Shown here piece by piece: positions 9,594 to 18,611 of a stretch of 64,000 bases of DNA (positions are counted from its first letter, which is position 1; every line of letters starts with the position of its first letter). Source of the stretch: Vibrio chagasii. Lineage in GTDB: Bacteria > Pseudomonadota > Gammaproteobacteria > Enterobacterales > Vibrionaceae. The notes beneath the pieces were generated by a model that was given only the letters and a program-made list of their open reading frames with translations, was not told the DNA's origin and did no database searches. The position numbers and the translations under genes are program-made. The stretch spans positions 372,001 through 436,000 of the forward strand of contig NZ_AP025465.1 in the NCBI RefSeq assembly GCF_024347355.1. The letters are read 5' to 3'.

Positions 9594-9936
9594 GAATTTC
9601 CCTTCCTTTATTCATTATTAACCCAAAAACAAGTGTAGTTGTTTCTGGAGTTTCCTATTTGGAAACGGCACCTTTTTCAATCCATGTGATGAAAAAGTGT
9701 CTGAATAATATCAAAAATTGGCAGAAAATTACTCGAATGTTAAAAGATATAGCTAAAAAATCTAACAAATGATGCCTAGATCTTGTGTTTAATTTGCTAC
9801 TGACTTTTTTAAAATCAACGGTTTAGTGTTGCTGGGTAGAGAGGAGGGGAGATATTCTAGGATGTGATTTGGATCACGAAGTCAATAGATGTTCGCGATC
9901 CATTTATATGGCTGATAATTATGAAACTATGAGCAA
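9594..9936. other. Intergenic region between the TAXI gene and argR
   Basis: This 343-bp stretch separates two genes that are both on the minus strand. It must carry the promoter of the TRAP operon and the 3' end of argR. Apart from the CRP-like site near the argR stop I could not fix a good -35/-10 pair, and I found no strong terminator after argR. Confidence 0.5.
9863..9878 (-). promoter_or_regulatory. CRP-like binding site upstream of the TRAP operon
   Basis: The sequence TGTGATTTGGATCACG matches the CRP core TGTGA-N6-TCACA at nine of ten conserved positions. It lies in the only intergenic region upstream of the TAXI binding-protein gene, a likely target of catabolite control. The distance to a transcription start is unknown, so the activation class cannot be stated. 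Confidence 0.55.
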
Positions 9937-10407
9937 TTATCCAGCGTATTCAAACAGTTCACAGACTGAGTCAAATAGCTGTTTAGTCGTAACGGAAAGG
10001 GTTGGGGTGATAAAGATAGTGTCATCACCTGCGACTACGCCCAGTATGCCTTCTGACTTACCTAGTGAGTCTAGCAAGCGAGCAATCAGTTGAGCAGCGC
10101 CAGGGCCTGTGTGTATCACAACTAATGCATTGTTGTGGTCAATATCTAAGACAAGTTCTCTCAAAGAACTTGAAACTGTAGGAACACCCAGCTCAGCAGG
10201 AAGACAGTAAACCATCTCCATTTTAGCGTTACGAGTTCGAACCGCGCCAAACTTGGTTAACATACGCGAGACTTTAGACTGGTTGATGCTTTCAAAGCCT
10301 TCATGCTTAAGGGCATCAACAATTTCGCCTTGTGAACCAAAACGTTCTTCTTTTAGCAGCGCTTTAAAAGCACGGACCAAGTTGTCTTGTTTTTCTGTAT
10401 TGCGCAT
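9937..10407 (-). CDS. argR: Arginine repressor ArgR
   Basis: ArgR is the hexameric, arginine-dependent repressor of arginine biosynthesis and, in many gammaproteobacteria, an accessory protein in dimer resolution. The 156-residue protein has the N-terminal winged helix (recognition segment NQSKVSRML, 42-50) and the C-terminal oligomerisation/arginine-binding domain with GPGAAQ (101-106) and GDDT (127-130). D128 and D129 correspond to the E. coli arginine ligands. It is divergent from mdh, the arrangement seen in enterobacteria and vibrios. The ribosome-binding site is weak. The upstream region holds only degenerate ARG-box-like halves, so autoregulation is plausible but not shown. Confidence 0.95.
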   Translation of the reverse strand: MRNTEKQDNLVRAFKALLKEERFGSQGEIVDALKHEGFESINQSKVSRMLTKFGAVRTRNAKMEMVYCLPAELGVPTVSSSLRELVLDIDHNNALVVIHTGPGAAQLIARLLDSLGKSEGILGVVAGDDTIFITPTLSVTTKQLFDSVCELFEYAG

Positions 10408-10738
10408 ATGTCATTCTTATTCATTAACAAAGATGTTTGCATATTCTCGCATACATATTCAATTTTAGCCAAAACAACCCGGTAATTTGTTAGTCATATC
10501 ACTGTAAATATTTAATAGAATAATGTGTTATTTGCGACGACTTATTTTGTTATTTCAGTCGATTATCGCCATAATGCCAACTTGCTGTGTAGCACGGTTT
10601 TACTGACTTGCGCGAAGTCGCAAAGCTGGCGTTAATTGATTGTAATCACTTTGTGATTAATATAGTTTTTTAACTTTAATTTAGCTCAAGATTACCCTAC
10701 CAAGAATTTATAAGAGAAAGCTCTCAAGGAGAATAACA
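10408..10738. other. argR-mdh divergent intergenic region
   Basis: A 331-bp control region for two divergent genes. It holds ATTCAAT and GCATA-type halves near 10436-10462 that loosely resemble ARG boxes, an imperfect long inverted repeat (TAATGCCAACTTGC near 10572 against GCAAAGCTGGCGTTA near 10620), and the mdh promoter region. Confidence 0.5.
10636..10663 (+). promoter_or_regulatory. Putative mdh promoter with internal palindrome
   Basis: TTGATT and TAATAT are separated by 16 bp. The spacer contains the inverted repeat AATCAC-TTT-GTGATT (10644-10658), a possible operator in this central-metabolism promoter. In E. coli mdh is under ArcA control; no clear ArcA box was identified here. Confidence 0.4.
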
Positions 10739-11674
10739 ATGAAAGTAGCTGTTATTGGTGCCGCTGGTGGCATCGGTCAAGCCCTAGCCCTACTACTTAA
10801 GAATCGCCTACCTGCTGGTTCAGATCTTGCACTTTACGACATCGCACCGGTAACTCCGGGTGTTGCTGCCGATCTTAGCCACATCCCAACACCTGTTTCG
10901 ATCAAAGGTTACGCGGGTGAAGATCCAACACCTGCACTAGAAGGTGCGGATGTTGTACTTATCTCTGCGGGCGTTGCTCGTAAGCCTGGTATGGATCGTG
11001 CGGATCTTTTCAATGTGAACGCTGGCATTGTGAAGTCTCTTGCAGAGAAAATTGCGGTCGTATGTCCAAAAGCTTGTGTTGGTATCATTACTAACCCTGT
11101 AAACACGACTGTGCCAATCGCTGCTGAAGTTCTTAAGAAAGCGGGCGTTTACGACAAGCGTCGTCTATTCGGTGTTACTACTCTGGATGTGATTCGTTCT
11201 GAAACTTTTGTTGCTGAGCTAAAAGACAAAGATCCAGGCGACATTCGCGTTCCTGTTATCGGTGGTCACTCTGGTGTGACTATTCTTCCTCTTCTTTCTC
11301 AAGTTGAAGGCGTAGAGTTCACTGACGAAGAAATCGCAGCATTAACGACTCGTATCCAAAATGCAGGTACTGAAGTTGTAGAAGCTAAAGCGGGCGGCGG
11401 TAGTGCAACACTATCTATGGGCCAAGCAGCTTGTCGTTTCGGTCTTGCTCTAGTGAAAGCTCTACAAGGTGAAGAGAACGTCATCGAGTGTGCATACGTT
11501 GAAGGTGAAGGCGAGCACGCACCATTCTTTGCTCAACCAGTTAAGCTAGGTAAAGAGGGCGCAGAAGCTATCCTTAGCTACGGTGAATTGAGCGATTTCG
11601 AACGTAATGCTTTAGACAGCATGCTTGAAACGCTAAATGGCGATATCGAGATTGGTGTTGAATTCGCTAAGTAA
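10739..11674 (+). CDS. mdh: Malate dehydrogenase
   Basis: Malate dehydrogenase interconverts malate and oxaloacetate with NAD+ in the TCA cycle. The 311-residue protein closely follows the E. coli enzyme: dinucleotide loop GAAGGIG at 7-13, NAD-ribose aspartate D34, substrate arginines R81 and R87 on the mobile loop, R153, and the catalytic pair D150/H177. The start is preceded by a strong CAAGGAG ribosome-binding site. It is transcribed alone, divergent from argR, and ends at a clear terminator. Confidence 0.98.
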   Translation: MKVAVIGAAGGIGQALALLLKNRLPAGSDLALYDIAPVTPGVAADLSHIPTPVSIKGYAGEDPTPALEGADVVLISAGVARKPGMDRADLFNVNAGIVKSLAEKIAVVCPKACVGIITNPVNTTVPIAAEVLKKAGVYDKRRLFGVTTLDVIRSETFVAELKDKDPGDIRVPVIGGHSGVTILPLLSQVEGVEFTDEEIAALTTRIQNAGTEVVEAKAGGGSATLSMGQAACRFGLALVKALQGEENVIECAYVEGEGEHAPFFAQPVKLGKEGAEAILSYGELSDFERNALDSMLETLNGDIEIGVEFAK

Positions 11675-11710
11675 GCGAGACACGATTCATTTAGCCAAAC
11701 AGATATAATA

Positions 11711-11738
11711 AAAGCCGACTTTATAGGTCGGCTTTTTT
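11711..11738 (+). terminator. mdh terminator
   Basis: Stem AAAGCCGAC / GTCGGCTTT with a seven-base loop and a run of six Ts, 36 bases after the mdh stop. Confidence 0.9.
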
Positions 11739-11801
11739 GATCTTTTCATCTCAATCTGCGTATTAGAGTCAGTGTAAATTCACTTTGTGAAGGAAAAGAT
11801 G

Positions 11802-11993
11802 ATGGAAGCAAATCGAATCCGTAAAGGTCTAGTAGTAGAGTGTCAGCAAGGGGTAGGAACTATATTGGTAGTTGACCAAGAAGCAGAAACTGTGTTGTTG
11901 GCTAAGCAGGGCTCGGAAGAGCAATTAGCGGTAAGCTTTGATGAGATCGAAGATAACCCTCAACTACACGGAAGTTGTGAGCAGTACTATTAG
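11802..11993 (+). CDS. Small conserved-looking protein of unknown function (63 aa)
   Basis: A short acidic cytoplasmic protein. I do not recognise a family. A GTG (11787) and two ATGs (11799, 11802) are possible starts; AAGGA at 11790-11794 sits seven bases before the ATG at 11802, which I prefer. The sequence alternates short beta-like strands (GLVVECQQGVGTILVVD, AETVLLAKQG) and resembles a small SH3-like or KOW-like barrel, but this is only an impression. It has its own gap after the mdh terminator and shares a bidirectional terminator with ispB. Good ribosome-binding site and codon pattern argue that it is real. Confidence 0.65.
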   Translation: MEANRIRKGLVVECQQGVGTILVVDQEAETVLLAKQGSEEQLAVSFDEIEDNPQLHGSCEQYY

Positions 11994-12034
11994 GTTGAAC
12001 ATGCATCCACTCAGCTATCGACCAATAGATAACA

Positions 12035-12063
12035 AAAAGGAAGAGCTCAGCTCTTCCTTTTTA
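12035..12063. terminator. Bidirectional terminator
   Basis: A 12-bp perfect stem AAAAGGAAGAGC / GCTCTTCCTTTT with a TCA loop lies between the convergent small gene and ispB. Confidence 0.9.
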
Positions 12064-12086
12064 CTCTAGGGTCTTTGTATTCAGCC

Positions 12087-13058
12087 TTAGCTAGTTCGCT
12101 TCACGGCAAGATGCGCAAGAGTCGTCAGAGCTTGCTTATATTCCGAGTCTGGCAGTACTGAAAGCTCAGCAATCGCTTTGTCAGCTTCTTCGTATGCTTT
12201 TTTGGTGGTGTAATCTAACGAGCCTGTCTCTTCCATAGCGGCTAGAATCTCGTTGAGCTTAGCCATACCGTTGGCTTTTTCAATTGCCTCACGAATCATG
12301 CTTGCTTGCTCTGGAGAGCCATTGTGCATTGCGTATAAAAGAGGCAAGGTCGGTTTGCCTTCTGCTAGGTCATCACCAACGTTCTTACCCATCTCTTTGC
12401 CATCTGCGGTGTAATCCATCACATCATCAATCAGCTGGAATGCAGTGCCTAGGTATTTGCCATAGTTTTGCATTGCCGTTTCGATGTCTGGTGACGACTC
12501 AGTCAGAATCGCGCCAATTTGAGTCGCAGCTTCAAACAGGCGAGCAGTTTTCGAGTAGATAACCTGCATGTAGCTTTCTTCAGTGGTGTCTGGGTTGTTG
12601 CAGTTCATTAATTGTTGAACTTCACCCTCAGCAATCACGTTTACCGCTTCACTCATTAGCTCGAGGATCTTTAAAGATCCTAGCGTCGTCATCATTTGGA
12701 ATGAGCGTGTGTAAATAAAGTCACCTACCAAAACACTGGCAGCATTACCAAAGGCTGCGTTGGCGGTTGCCTTACCACGTCTCATGTCTGATTCGTCGAC
12801 AACATCGTCATGAAGCAGAGTCGCGGTATGAATAAACTCAATAAAGGCTGCAGAGGTAATATGTGCTTCGCCTTGGTAACCAAGAGCACGAGCAGATAAA
12901 AGAGCAAGCAAAGGGCGTAGGCGTTTGCCGCCGCCGCTAACGATATAAAAACCAAGCTGGTTGATTAAACTTACGTCAGAATTAAGTTGGGCTTGAATTG
13001 TTTCATTCACTTTTGCCATATCATTGGCAGTAAGCGTTTGGATAGCTTTAAAATCCAT
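12087..13058 (-). CDS. ispB: Octaprenyl diphosphate synthase IspB
   Basis: A trans-polyprenyl diphosphate synthase that elongates farnesyl diphosphate with isopentenyl diphosphate to make the ubiquinone/menaquinone side chain. The 323-residue protein has both aspartate-rich Mg2+ motifs: DDVVD at 84-88 and DDVMD at 211-215, plus the GGGKRLRP substrate segment at 42-49. Chain length (C40) is assigned by homology with E. coli IspB, not read from the sequence. It is divergent from rplU, the conserved arrangement in gammaproteobacteria. The ribosome-binding site is weak. Confidence 0.95.
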   Translation of the reverse strand: MDFKAIQTLTANDMAKVNETIQAQLNSDVSLINQLGFYIVSGGGKRLRPLLALLSARALGYQGEAHITSAAFIEFIHTATLLHDDVVDESDMRRGKATANAAFGNAASVLVGDFIYTRSFQMMTTLGSLKILELMSEAVNVIAEGEVQQLMNCNNPDTTEESYMQVIYSKTARLFEAATQIGAILTESSPDIETAMQNYGKYLGTAFQLIDDVMDYTADGKEMGKNVGDDLAEGKPTLPLLYAMHNGSPEQASMIREAIEKANGMAKLNEILAAMEETGSLDYTTKKAYEEADKAIAELSVLPDSEYKQALTTLAHLAVKRTS

Positions 13059-13214
13059 TGTTCATCCGGCTGAAGTTAGACCCTGTAAGGTTTATACGTT
13101 GTATTAATTGTTGAATAATACACTAAAAAACGTTGATTAATACATCGCTTAAGGGCATGATTGCCGCACTTTTCTTTGGCGAACAGGTTTTCGCCAATTT
13201 TTTAAAAATATGGC

Positions 13215-13243
13215 TTGTCATAGCGCCATGATTCCCGTAGAAT
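13215..13243 (+). promoter_or_regulatory. Strong sigma-70 promoter of rplU-rpmA
   Basis: TTGTCA and TAGAAT are separated by exactly 17 bp and followed by a GC-rich discriminator (CTGCGCCC). That discriminator is typical of stringently controlled ribosomal promoters. The predicted start near 13250 leaves a leader of about 75 nt. Confidence 0.8.
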
Positions 13244-13266
13244 CTGCGCCCTATTGATTAGTTTAG

Positions 13267-13307
13267 CGCACACCCGAGTTGTACAAATAACAACCATAGG
13301 CTGTGCG
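13267..13307 (+). promoter_or_regulatory. Structured leader upstream of rplU
   Basis: Outer stem CGCACA (13267-13272) / TGTGCG (13302-13307), extended by CC/GG after a mismatch, encloses a second stem GTTGT (13278-13282) / ACAAC (13290-13294) with a seven-base loop. It ends 18 bases before the rplU start, so it lies in the mRNA leader just ahead of the ribosome-binding region and could serve autogenous control by a ribosomal protein. Confidence 0.6.
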
Positions 13308-13325
13308 GAAAAAGCGGAGTAAAAT

Positions 13326-13637
13326 ATGTACGCTGTTTTCCAATCTGGTGGCAAACAACACCGAGTAAGCGAAGGTCAAACACTTCGTTTAGAGAAATTA
13401 GACGTTGAAACTGGTGCAACTGTAGAATTTGATAAAGTTCTTCTTGTTGCTAACGGCGAAGAAATCGCTGTTGGTGCACCTCTTGTTGAAGGTGGTAAGG
13501 TTACTGCGGAAGTAGTACAACACGGTCGTGGCGATAAAGTAAAAATCGTTAAGTTCCGTCGTCGTAAGCACTCTCGTAAGCAAGCTGGTCACCGTCAGTG
13601 GTTCACAGAAGTGAAAATCACTGGCATTAACGCTTAA
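13326..13637 (+). CDS. rplU: 50S ribosomal protein bL21
   Basis: A 103-residue protein identical in length to E. coli L21, binding 23S rRNA in the large subunit. It has the typical N-terminus [13 protein letters not shown] and the basic C-terminal half [16 protein letters not shown]. It is the first gene of rplU-rpmA (19-bp gap) and is preceded by GCGGAG. A folded leader precedes it. Confidence 0.98.
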   Translation: MYAVFQSGGKQHRVSEGQTLRLEKLDVETGATVEFDKVLLVANGEEIAVGAPLVEGGKVTAEVVQHGRGDKVKIVKFRRRKHSRKQAGHRQWFTEVKITGINA

Positions 13638-13656
13638 GTATTAGGAGAGTTTAACA

Positions 13657-13914
13657 ATGGCACATAAAAAAGCTGGCGGTTCTACTAATAACGGCCGCGA
13701 TTCAGAAAGCAAACGTCTTGGTGTTAAGCGTTTCGGTGGCGAATCTGTTCTTGCAGGTAACATCATCGTACGTCAACGTGGTACTAAGTTCCACGCTGGC
13801 ACAAACGTTGGCATCGGTAAAGACCACACTCTTTTCGCTCTTACTGAAGGTAAAGTGAAATTTGCTGTTAAAGGTCCTAAAAACCGTAAGTTCGTAAGCA
13901 TCGAAGCTGAGTAA
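13657..13914 (+). CDS. rpmA: 50S ribosomal protein bL27
   Basis: An 85-residue large-subunit protein whose N-terminal tail ([15 protein letters not shown]) reaches the peptidyl transferase centre. The tail has no long Firmicutes-type prepeptide. The conserved KRFGGE and [20 protein letters not shown] segments are present. A GGAGAG site precedes the start. It is followed by a strong terminator, so obgE is expressed at least partly from its own promoter. Confidence 0.98.
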   Translation: MAHKKAGGSTNNGRDSESKRLGVKRFGGESVLAGNIIVRQRGTKFHAGTNVGIGKDHTLFALTEGKVKFAVKGPKNRKFVSIEAE

Positions 13915-13962
13915 TTTAATCTTTAATTAGATTTTATTATAGCTTTCAAGCTGAATTCAAAA

Positions 13963-13989
13963 GCCCTGCCGATTCGGCAGGGTTTTTTA
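13963..13989 (+). terminator. rplU-rpmA terminator
   Basis: Stem CCCTGCCGA / TCGGCAGGG with a one-base centre (the loop must open a few pairs) and seven Ts. Confidence 0.88.
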
Positions 13990-14119
13990 TTTATAACGAG
14001 AATAAAAAAGTAGACGCTCTTGTTTAAGCTTTAACAAGTTTCAAGCAAAGAACCTCTCCTTATTTGTTCCTTGGTTGCAGGTCGGCCTAGATCTTAGGTG
14101 ATCGATCTAAACTCGGATC

Positions 14120-14128
14120 TGCTAGAAT
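14120..14128 (+). promoter_or_regulatory. Candidate extended -10 promoter of obgE
   Basis: TGCTAGAAT is an extended -10 element (TG-N-TAGAAT). No good -35 hexamer lies 17 bp upstream. It sits 52 bp before the obgE start and after the rpmA terminator. Confidence 0.5.
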
Positions 14129-14176
14129 TTATATCACTCCTTGATGAGTGGTAACGCAACGTAAGTGCGGAGTTAA

Positions 14177-15352
<1,176 letters not shown>

Positions 15353-15368
15353 TTGAGTCAATTAGATA

Positions 15369-15397
15369 AAAACCGCAATTAATATTGCGGTTTTTTT
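15369..15397 (+). terminator. obgE terminator
   Basis: Stem AACCGCAAT / ATTGCGGTT with a four-base loop and a T-run, 16 bases after the obgE stop. Confidence 0.9.
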
Positions 15398-15475
15398 GTA
15401 TCTAAATCATGAACAGAGTTTTATTGTTAAGGCAAAATTTACCTCTTAAGTATTAACGCCAATGGGAAGGAAATC

Positions 15476-16243
15476 ATGGCATCAAAACAAAGAGCGATCT
15501 CAAGACTTGTCGCTCAGTCAGGGCAAATGTTATTAGCGCATGGCGCGGAAAGTACTTTAGTTGGCGACATTATGCGTCGTATCGGTATTGCTTGTGGAGT
15601 CGACGAGGTCGAGGTTGCGCTGTCTGCCAATGCACTTGTTGTGACGACAGTAATGAATGATCACTGTATCACGACCACTCGAAGCTGTGCAGATCGTGGG
15701 ATCAACATGCAAGTGATCACCGATATTCAACGCGTGTGTATCATGATGGAGAAAGGGATCCTCGATTATGGGCTAGCGTATAAAAAGATCCAAAATATCA
15801 GCCCTGAGCGCTATAACCGTTGGTTAGTCGTTGTGATGATAGGCCTATCTTGTGCTTCTTTTAGTCGGCTTGCAGGCGGTGATTGGCAGGTGTTCATGAT
15901 GACCTTTATTGCTTCTGCCTGTGGCATGATCGTCAGACAAGAGATTGGTCATCGCCACTTTAACCCACTGTTAAACTTTGCAATCACAGCTTTTGTTACC
16001 ACGACTATCTCTGCTCAAGCTGTCCTCTACAATATTGGTGGTCAGCCAACTATCGTAATGGCTTCATCGGTATTGATGCTCGTGCCTGGATTCCCACTGA
16101 TTAATTCTGTTGCAGACATGCTCAAAGGGCACATCAATATGGGGTTGGCGCGCTTTACCATGGCAAGCTTACTTACTTTGGCGACTAGCTTAGGCATTGT
16201 TGCTGCGATGAGCCTATCTGGTGTTTGGGGGTGGGCGAGCTAA
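15476..16243 (+). CDS. yjjP: ThrE-family exporter, large half (YjjP-like, DUF1212)
   Basis: A 255-residue protein of the ThrE (threonine/serine exporter-like) family. The N-terminal about 110 residues form the soluble DUF1212 part (Q-x-x-L-L-A-H-G-A-E-S-T near 16-27, VEVALSANALVV), followed by about five membrane helices. E. coli YjjP is 256 residues and works with YjjB; that pair has been reported to export succinate, while the Corynebacterium fusion ThrE exports threonine. The substrate here cannot be decided. The next gene overlaps by one base. A GGAAGGAA site precedes the start. Confidence 0.85.
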   Translation: MASKQRAISRLVAQSGQMLLAHGAESTLVGDIMRRIGIACGVDEVEVALSANALVVTTVMNDHCITTTRSCADRGINMQVITDIQRVCIMMEKGILDYGLAYKKIQNISPERYNRWLVVVMIGLSCASFSRLAGGDWQVFMMTFIASACGMIVRQEIGHRHFNPLLNFAITAFVTTTISAQAVLYNIGGQPTIVMASSVLMLVPGFPLINSVADMLKGHINMGLARFTMASLLTLATSLGIVAAMSLSGVWGWAS

Positions 16244-16716
16244 TGAGTATCTTCGAACTGTTTTTAGGCTTACTTAACGATATGTTTTTTGCAGCGATTC
16301 CGGCTGTCGGATTCGCATTGGTGTTTAACGTTCCGCAACGCGCTTTAATTTATTGTGCACTCGGCGGCTCTATCGGTCACGGTAGCCGTTATTTGATGAT
16401 GCACTTTGGGATTCCAATTGAATGGGCAACCTTCTTCGCCGCAACAGTGGTTGGTCTCATAGGTGTGCATTGGTCTCATAAGCTGTTGGCTCATCCCAAG
16501 GTATTTACAGTCGCGGCTCTGATTCCTATGGTGCCGGGCGTCTTTGCTTTTAAAGCGATGATTGCCATGGTTGAGATTAATAGGGCAGGATATAGCCCTG
16601 AGCTGGTTGCGATGTTGATGGAGAACTTTTTGAAATCGATGTTCATTATCGCAGGTCTAGCGGTTGGCTTAGCTGTGCCTGGGCTGTTATTCTACCGACG
16701 CAGACCTATTGTCTAG
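16243..16716 (+). CDS. yjjB: ThrE-family exporter, small half (YjjB-like)
   Basis: A 157-residue, five-helix membrane protein corresponding to the C-terminal domain of ThrE. The ATG at 16243 shares its A with the TAA of the preceding gene (TAATG), so translation is probably coupled. An upstream in-frame TTG at 16225 is less likely. It contains the conserved VPGVFAFKAM segment. Its length matches E. coli YjjB, and it should form a two-component transporter with the preceding protein. Confidence 0.85.
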   Translation: MSIFELFLGLLNDMFFAAIPAVGFALVFNVPQRALIYCALGGSIGHGSRYLMMHFGIPIEWATFFAATVVGLIGVHWSHKLLAHPKVFTVAALIPMVPGVFAFKAMIAMVEINRAGYSPELVAMLMENFLKSMFIIAGLAVGLAVPGLLFYRRRPIV

Positions 16717-16753
16717 CATCCATTTTCTCAGTTAAGGACAGGACTTTCGATTT

Positions 16754-17233
16754 ATGATCATCAGTATGATTGCAGCAATGGCCAATAACCGTGTAATAGG
16801 TAAAGATAATCAGATGCCTTGGCACTTGCCTGCGGACTTCGCATGGTTCAAACGCTCAACGATGGGGAAGCCTGTAGTCATGGGCCGTAAAACCTATGAT
16901 TCGATCGGTCGTCCTTTACCTGGTCGATTGAACATTGTGATTAGCCGTGATGCGAACTTGGAAATTGAAGGTGTGACAACGGTTACCTCAATTGAAAAAG
17001 CTCTGGGGTTAGTCAGCGATGTTGAAGAGGTGATGATCATCGGTGGTGGCTCAATCTATGAAAGCTGCCTACCTAAAGCAGATAAGCTGTACCTGACTTA
17101 TATCGATTTTGATGTTGATGGTGATACTCAATTCCCAGATTGGGGGGAAGGTTGGAAGCAGAGCTTTCACGATATGTATCAAGCGGATGAGAAAAACAAA
17201 CACAATATGGAGTTTGTGATCCTCGAACGTTAA
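16754..17233 (+). CDS. folA: Dihydrofolate reductase
   Basis: It reduces dihydrofolate to tetrahydrofolate with NADPH; it is the trimethoprim target. At 159 residues it matches the chromosomal E. coli enzyme in length. Key features: Met20-loop segment IGKDNQMPWHLP, catalytic aspartate D28 (E. coli D27), the GRKTYDSIGRPLPGR NADPH/folate segment, and IGGGSIYE. There are no obvious resistance-type substitutions in these motifs. It is convergent with apaH, separated by a hairpin and a short tandem repeat. No strong ribosome-binding site is near the ATG. Confidence 0.97.
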   Translation: MIISMIAAMANNRVIGKDNQMPWHLPADFAWFKRSTMGKPVVMGRKTYDSIGRPLPGRLNIVISRDANLEIEGVTTVTSIEKALGLVSDVEEVMIIGGGSIYESCLPKADKLYLTYIDFDVDGDTQFPDWGEGWKQSFHDMYQADEKNKHNMEFVILER

Positions 17234-17252
17234 GGTCCATGGTGTTAGAAAC

Positions 17253-17281
17253 GCTTGCGCTGCGAAATCAGTAGCGCAAGC
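17253..17281. terminator. Hairpin between folA and apaH
   Basis: Stem GCTTGCGCT / AGCGCAAGC with an 11-base loop, 20 bases after the folA stop. It lacks an immediate T-run; the T-run (17309-17313) comes after the heptamer repeat. Confidence 0.55.
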
Positions 17282-17282
17282 T

Positions 17283-17308
17283 TCTCGTATCTCGTATCTC
17301 GTATCTCG
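17283..17308. repeat. Heptanucleotide tandem repeat
   Basis: Three full and one partial (5/7) copy of TCTCGTA, head to tail, in the short space between convergent folA and apaH. Copy number could vary between strains by slippage. Confidence 0.9.
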
Positions 17309-17311
17309 TTT

Positions 17312-18115
17312 TTATAACGCTTTTTGAGTAAAAAACTGTTTGTCTTCCCAACGAAGCGCAGTCAGCTCTCCTCCCCAAACACACCCAGTATCTAGCCCTA
17401 TCACATCTTTACCTTGATAGCCTTCAAGTGCAGCCCAGTGGCCAAAAACAACCGTTTTATCGAGCTTTATACGTTGTGGAAGGTCAAACCATGGCACCAA
17501 TGGTTCATTAGTAATTTCACTTGGTGGTAGCTTGCATGCCATATCAAGCCGAGCATCGGTAAAGCAGAAACGCATTCGGGTAAGGCTGTTAATCGCATAA
17601 CGATACCGTTCAATATCGTGCAAATTCACGTCCCATAGATCGGGTGTATTGCTATACATATTCTCGATGAGCCACTGCCATTTATCCGAGCGTAATAGGG
17701 CGACGACTTTTTGATTCTCTATGCGAGCTCTTTCAAGGTTCCACTGTGGCGAAATACCCGCATGAGACATTATGAACTCAGGGTGCTCTTGAATTAACGG
17801 CTGCTGTCTCAACCATTCGAGTAGCGACTCACGGTCTTCGGCATCTAGGATAGCTTGCGTCTTATCTTTAGGCTTTGCTGGAAACAATCCTAGAGATACC
17901 GCGAGCAGGTGTAGGTCGTGATTGCCCAATACCACCTTTGCCGAGTCACCTAAACCACGAATAAAGCGAAGTGTTTCTAGAGACTTAGGACCTCGGGCAA
18001 CTAAGTCACCAGCAACCCATAAGGTATCTTGTTGTGGATTAAAGTTGATGGCTTCGAGTAATAACTGAAGTTCGTCGAAGCATCCTTGGATGTCTCCGAC
18101 AATATAATTAGACAC
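17312..18115 (-). CDS. apaH: Bis(5'-nucleosyl)-tetraphosphatase (symmetrical) ApaH
   Basis: ApaH hydrolyses Ap4A to two ADP and removes Np4 caps from RNA. The 267-residue protein has the calcineurin-type metallophosphatase motifs in order: GDIQGCFDEL (7-16), AGDLVARGP (about 34-42) and GNHDLH (about 63-68). It follows apaG (27-bp gap) in the conserved pdxA-rsmA-apaG-apaH order. The last codons abut the tandem repeat. Confidence 0.95.
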   Translation of the reverse strand: MSNYIVGDIQGCFDELQLLLEAINFNPQQDTLWVAGDLVARGPKSLETLRFIRGLGDSAKVVLGNHDLHLLAVSLGLFPAKPKDKTQAILDAEDRESLLEWLRQQPLIQEHPEFIMSHAGISPQWNLERARIENQKVVALLRSDKWQWLIENMYSNTPDLWDVNLHDIERYRYAINSLTRMRFCFTDARLDMACKLPPSEITNEPLVPWFDLPQRIKLDKTVVFGHWAALEGYQGKDVIGLDTGCVWGGELTALRWEDKQFFTQKAL

Positions 18116-18142
18116 AGTATTTTCCTATGGCTGCAAAGGTGG

Positions 18143-18523
18143 TTAGTTAAGGATGTTAGGAATGGCGAGTCTGAATGGGTCGACTTCGGCAATAAAATCG
18201 ATGCCCTTGTGATCGGTCATAACATAATGACCCTGCATAACGCCTACGGGCGTTTCGATAACGGTACCACTGGTGTAAGTGTATTCGTCGTTGGACTCGA
18301 TAATTGGTTGCTGACCAACCACACCATCGCCTTCAATGGTCAGTTGCTTACCGTTAGAGTCGGTAATTAACCAGCGACGTGACATGAGTTGAACCGTACT
18401 TTTACTTAGGTTTTTGATAGTAATGATGTAGGCGAAGACATAACGATTCTTCGTAGGCTCAGACTGCTCCTCTATGTACTTAGAGTGAACCTGGCATTTG
18501 ATACAAGGCGTAGATATATCCAT
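18143..18523 (-). CDS. apaG: ApaG domain protein
   Basis: A 126-residue single-domain protein with an immunoglobulin-like fold. Its family signature is [10 protein letters not shown] and [20 protein letters not shown]. ApaG's biochemical role is still unsettled; it is linked genetically to apaH. It is probably transcribed with apaH from a promoter downstream of the rsmA terminator, since a strong terminator lies between rsmA and apaG. Confidence 0.93.
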   Translation of the reverse strand: MDISTPCIKCQVHSKYIEEQSEPTKNRYVFAYIITIKNLSKSTVQLMSRRWLITDSNGKQLTIEGDGVVGQQPIIESNDEYTYTSGTVIETPVGVMQGHYVMTDHKGIDFIAEVDPFRLAIPNILN

Positions 18524-18574
18524 ATTCGCACCTTTTGTTGTTGATATACTTAATGTAATTAAAGTATTACATAA

Positions 18575-18607
18575 AAAAGGCTCCTAACCGAAGTGTAGGA
18601 GCCTTTT
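18575..18607 (-). terminator. Terminator between rsmA and apaG
   Basis: Stem AAAAGGCTCCTA / TAGGAGCCTTTT with a nine-base loop, directly after the rsmA stop. In E. coli these genes are one operon; here apaGH may need their own promoter. Confidence 0.85.
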
Positions 18608-18611
18608 TATT

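Noticed and set aside
10436-10462. ARG boxes in front of argR
   Set aside because: Only the half ATTCAAT fits well; the other half and the 3-bp spacing of paired boxes do not, so no box is annotated.
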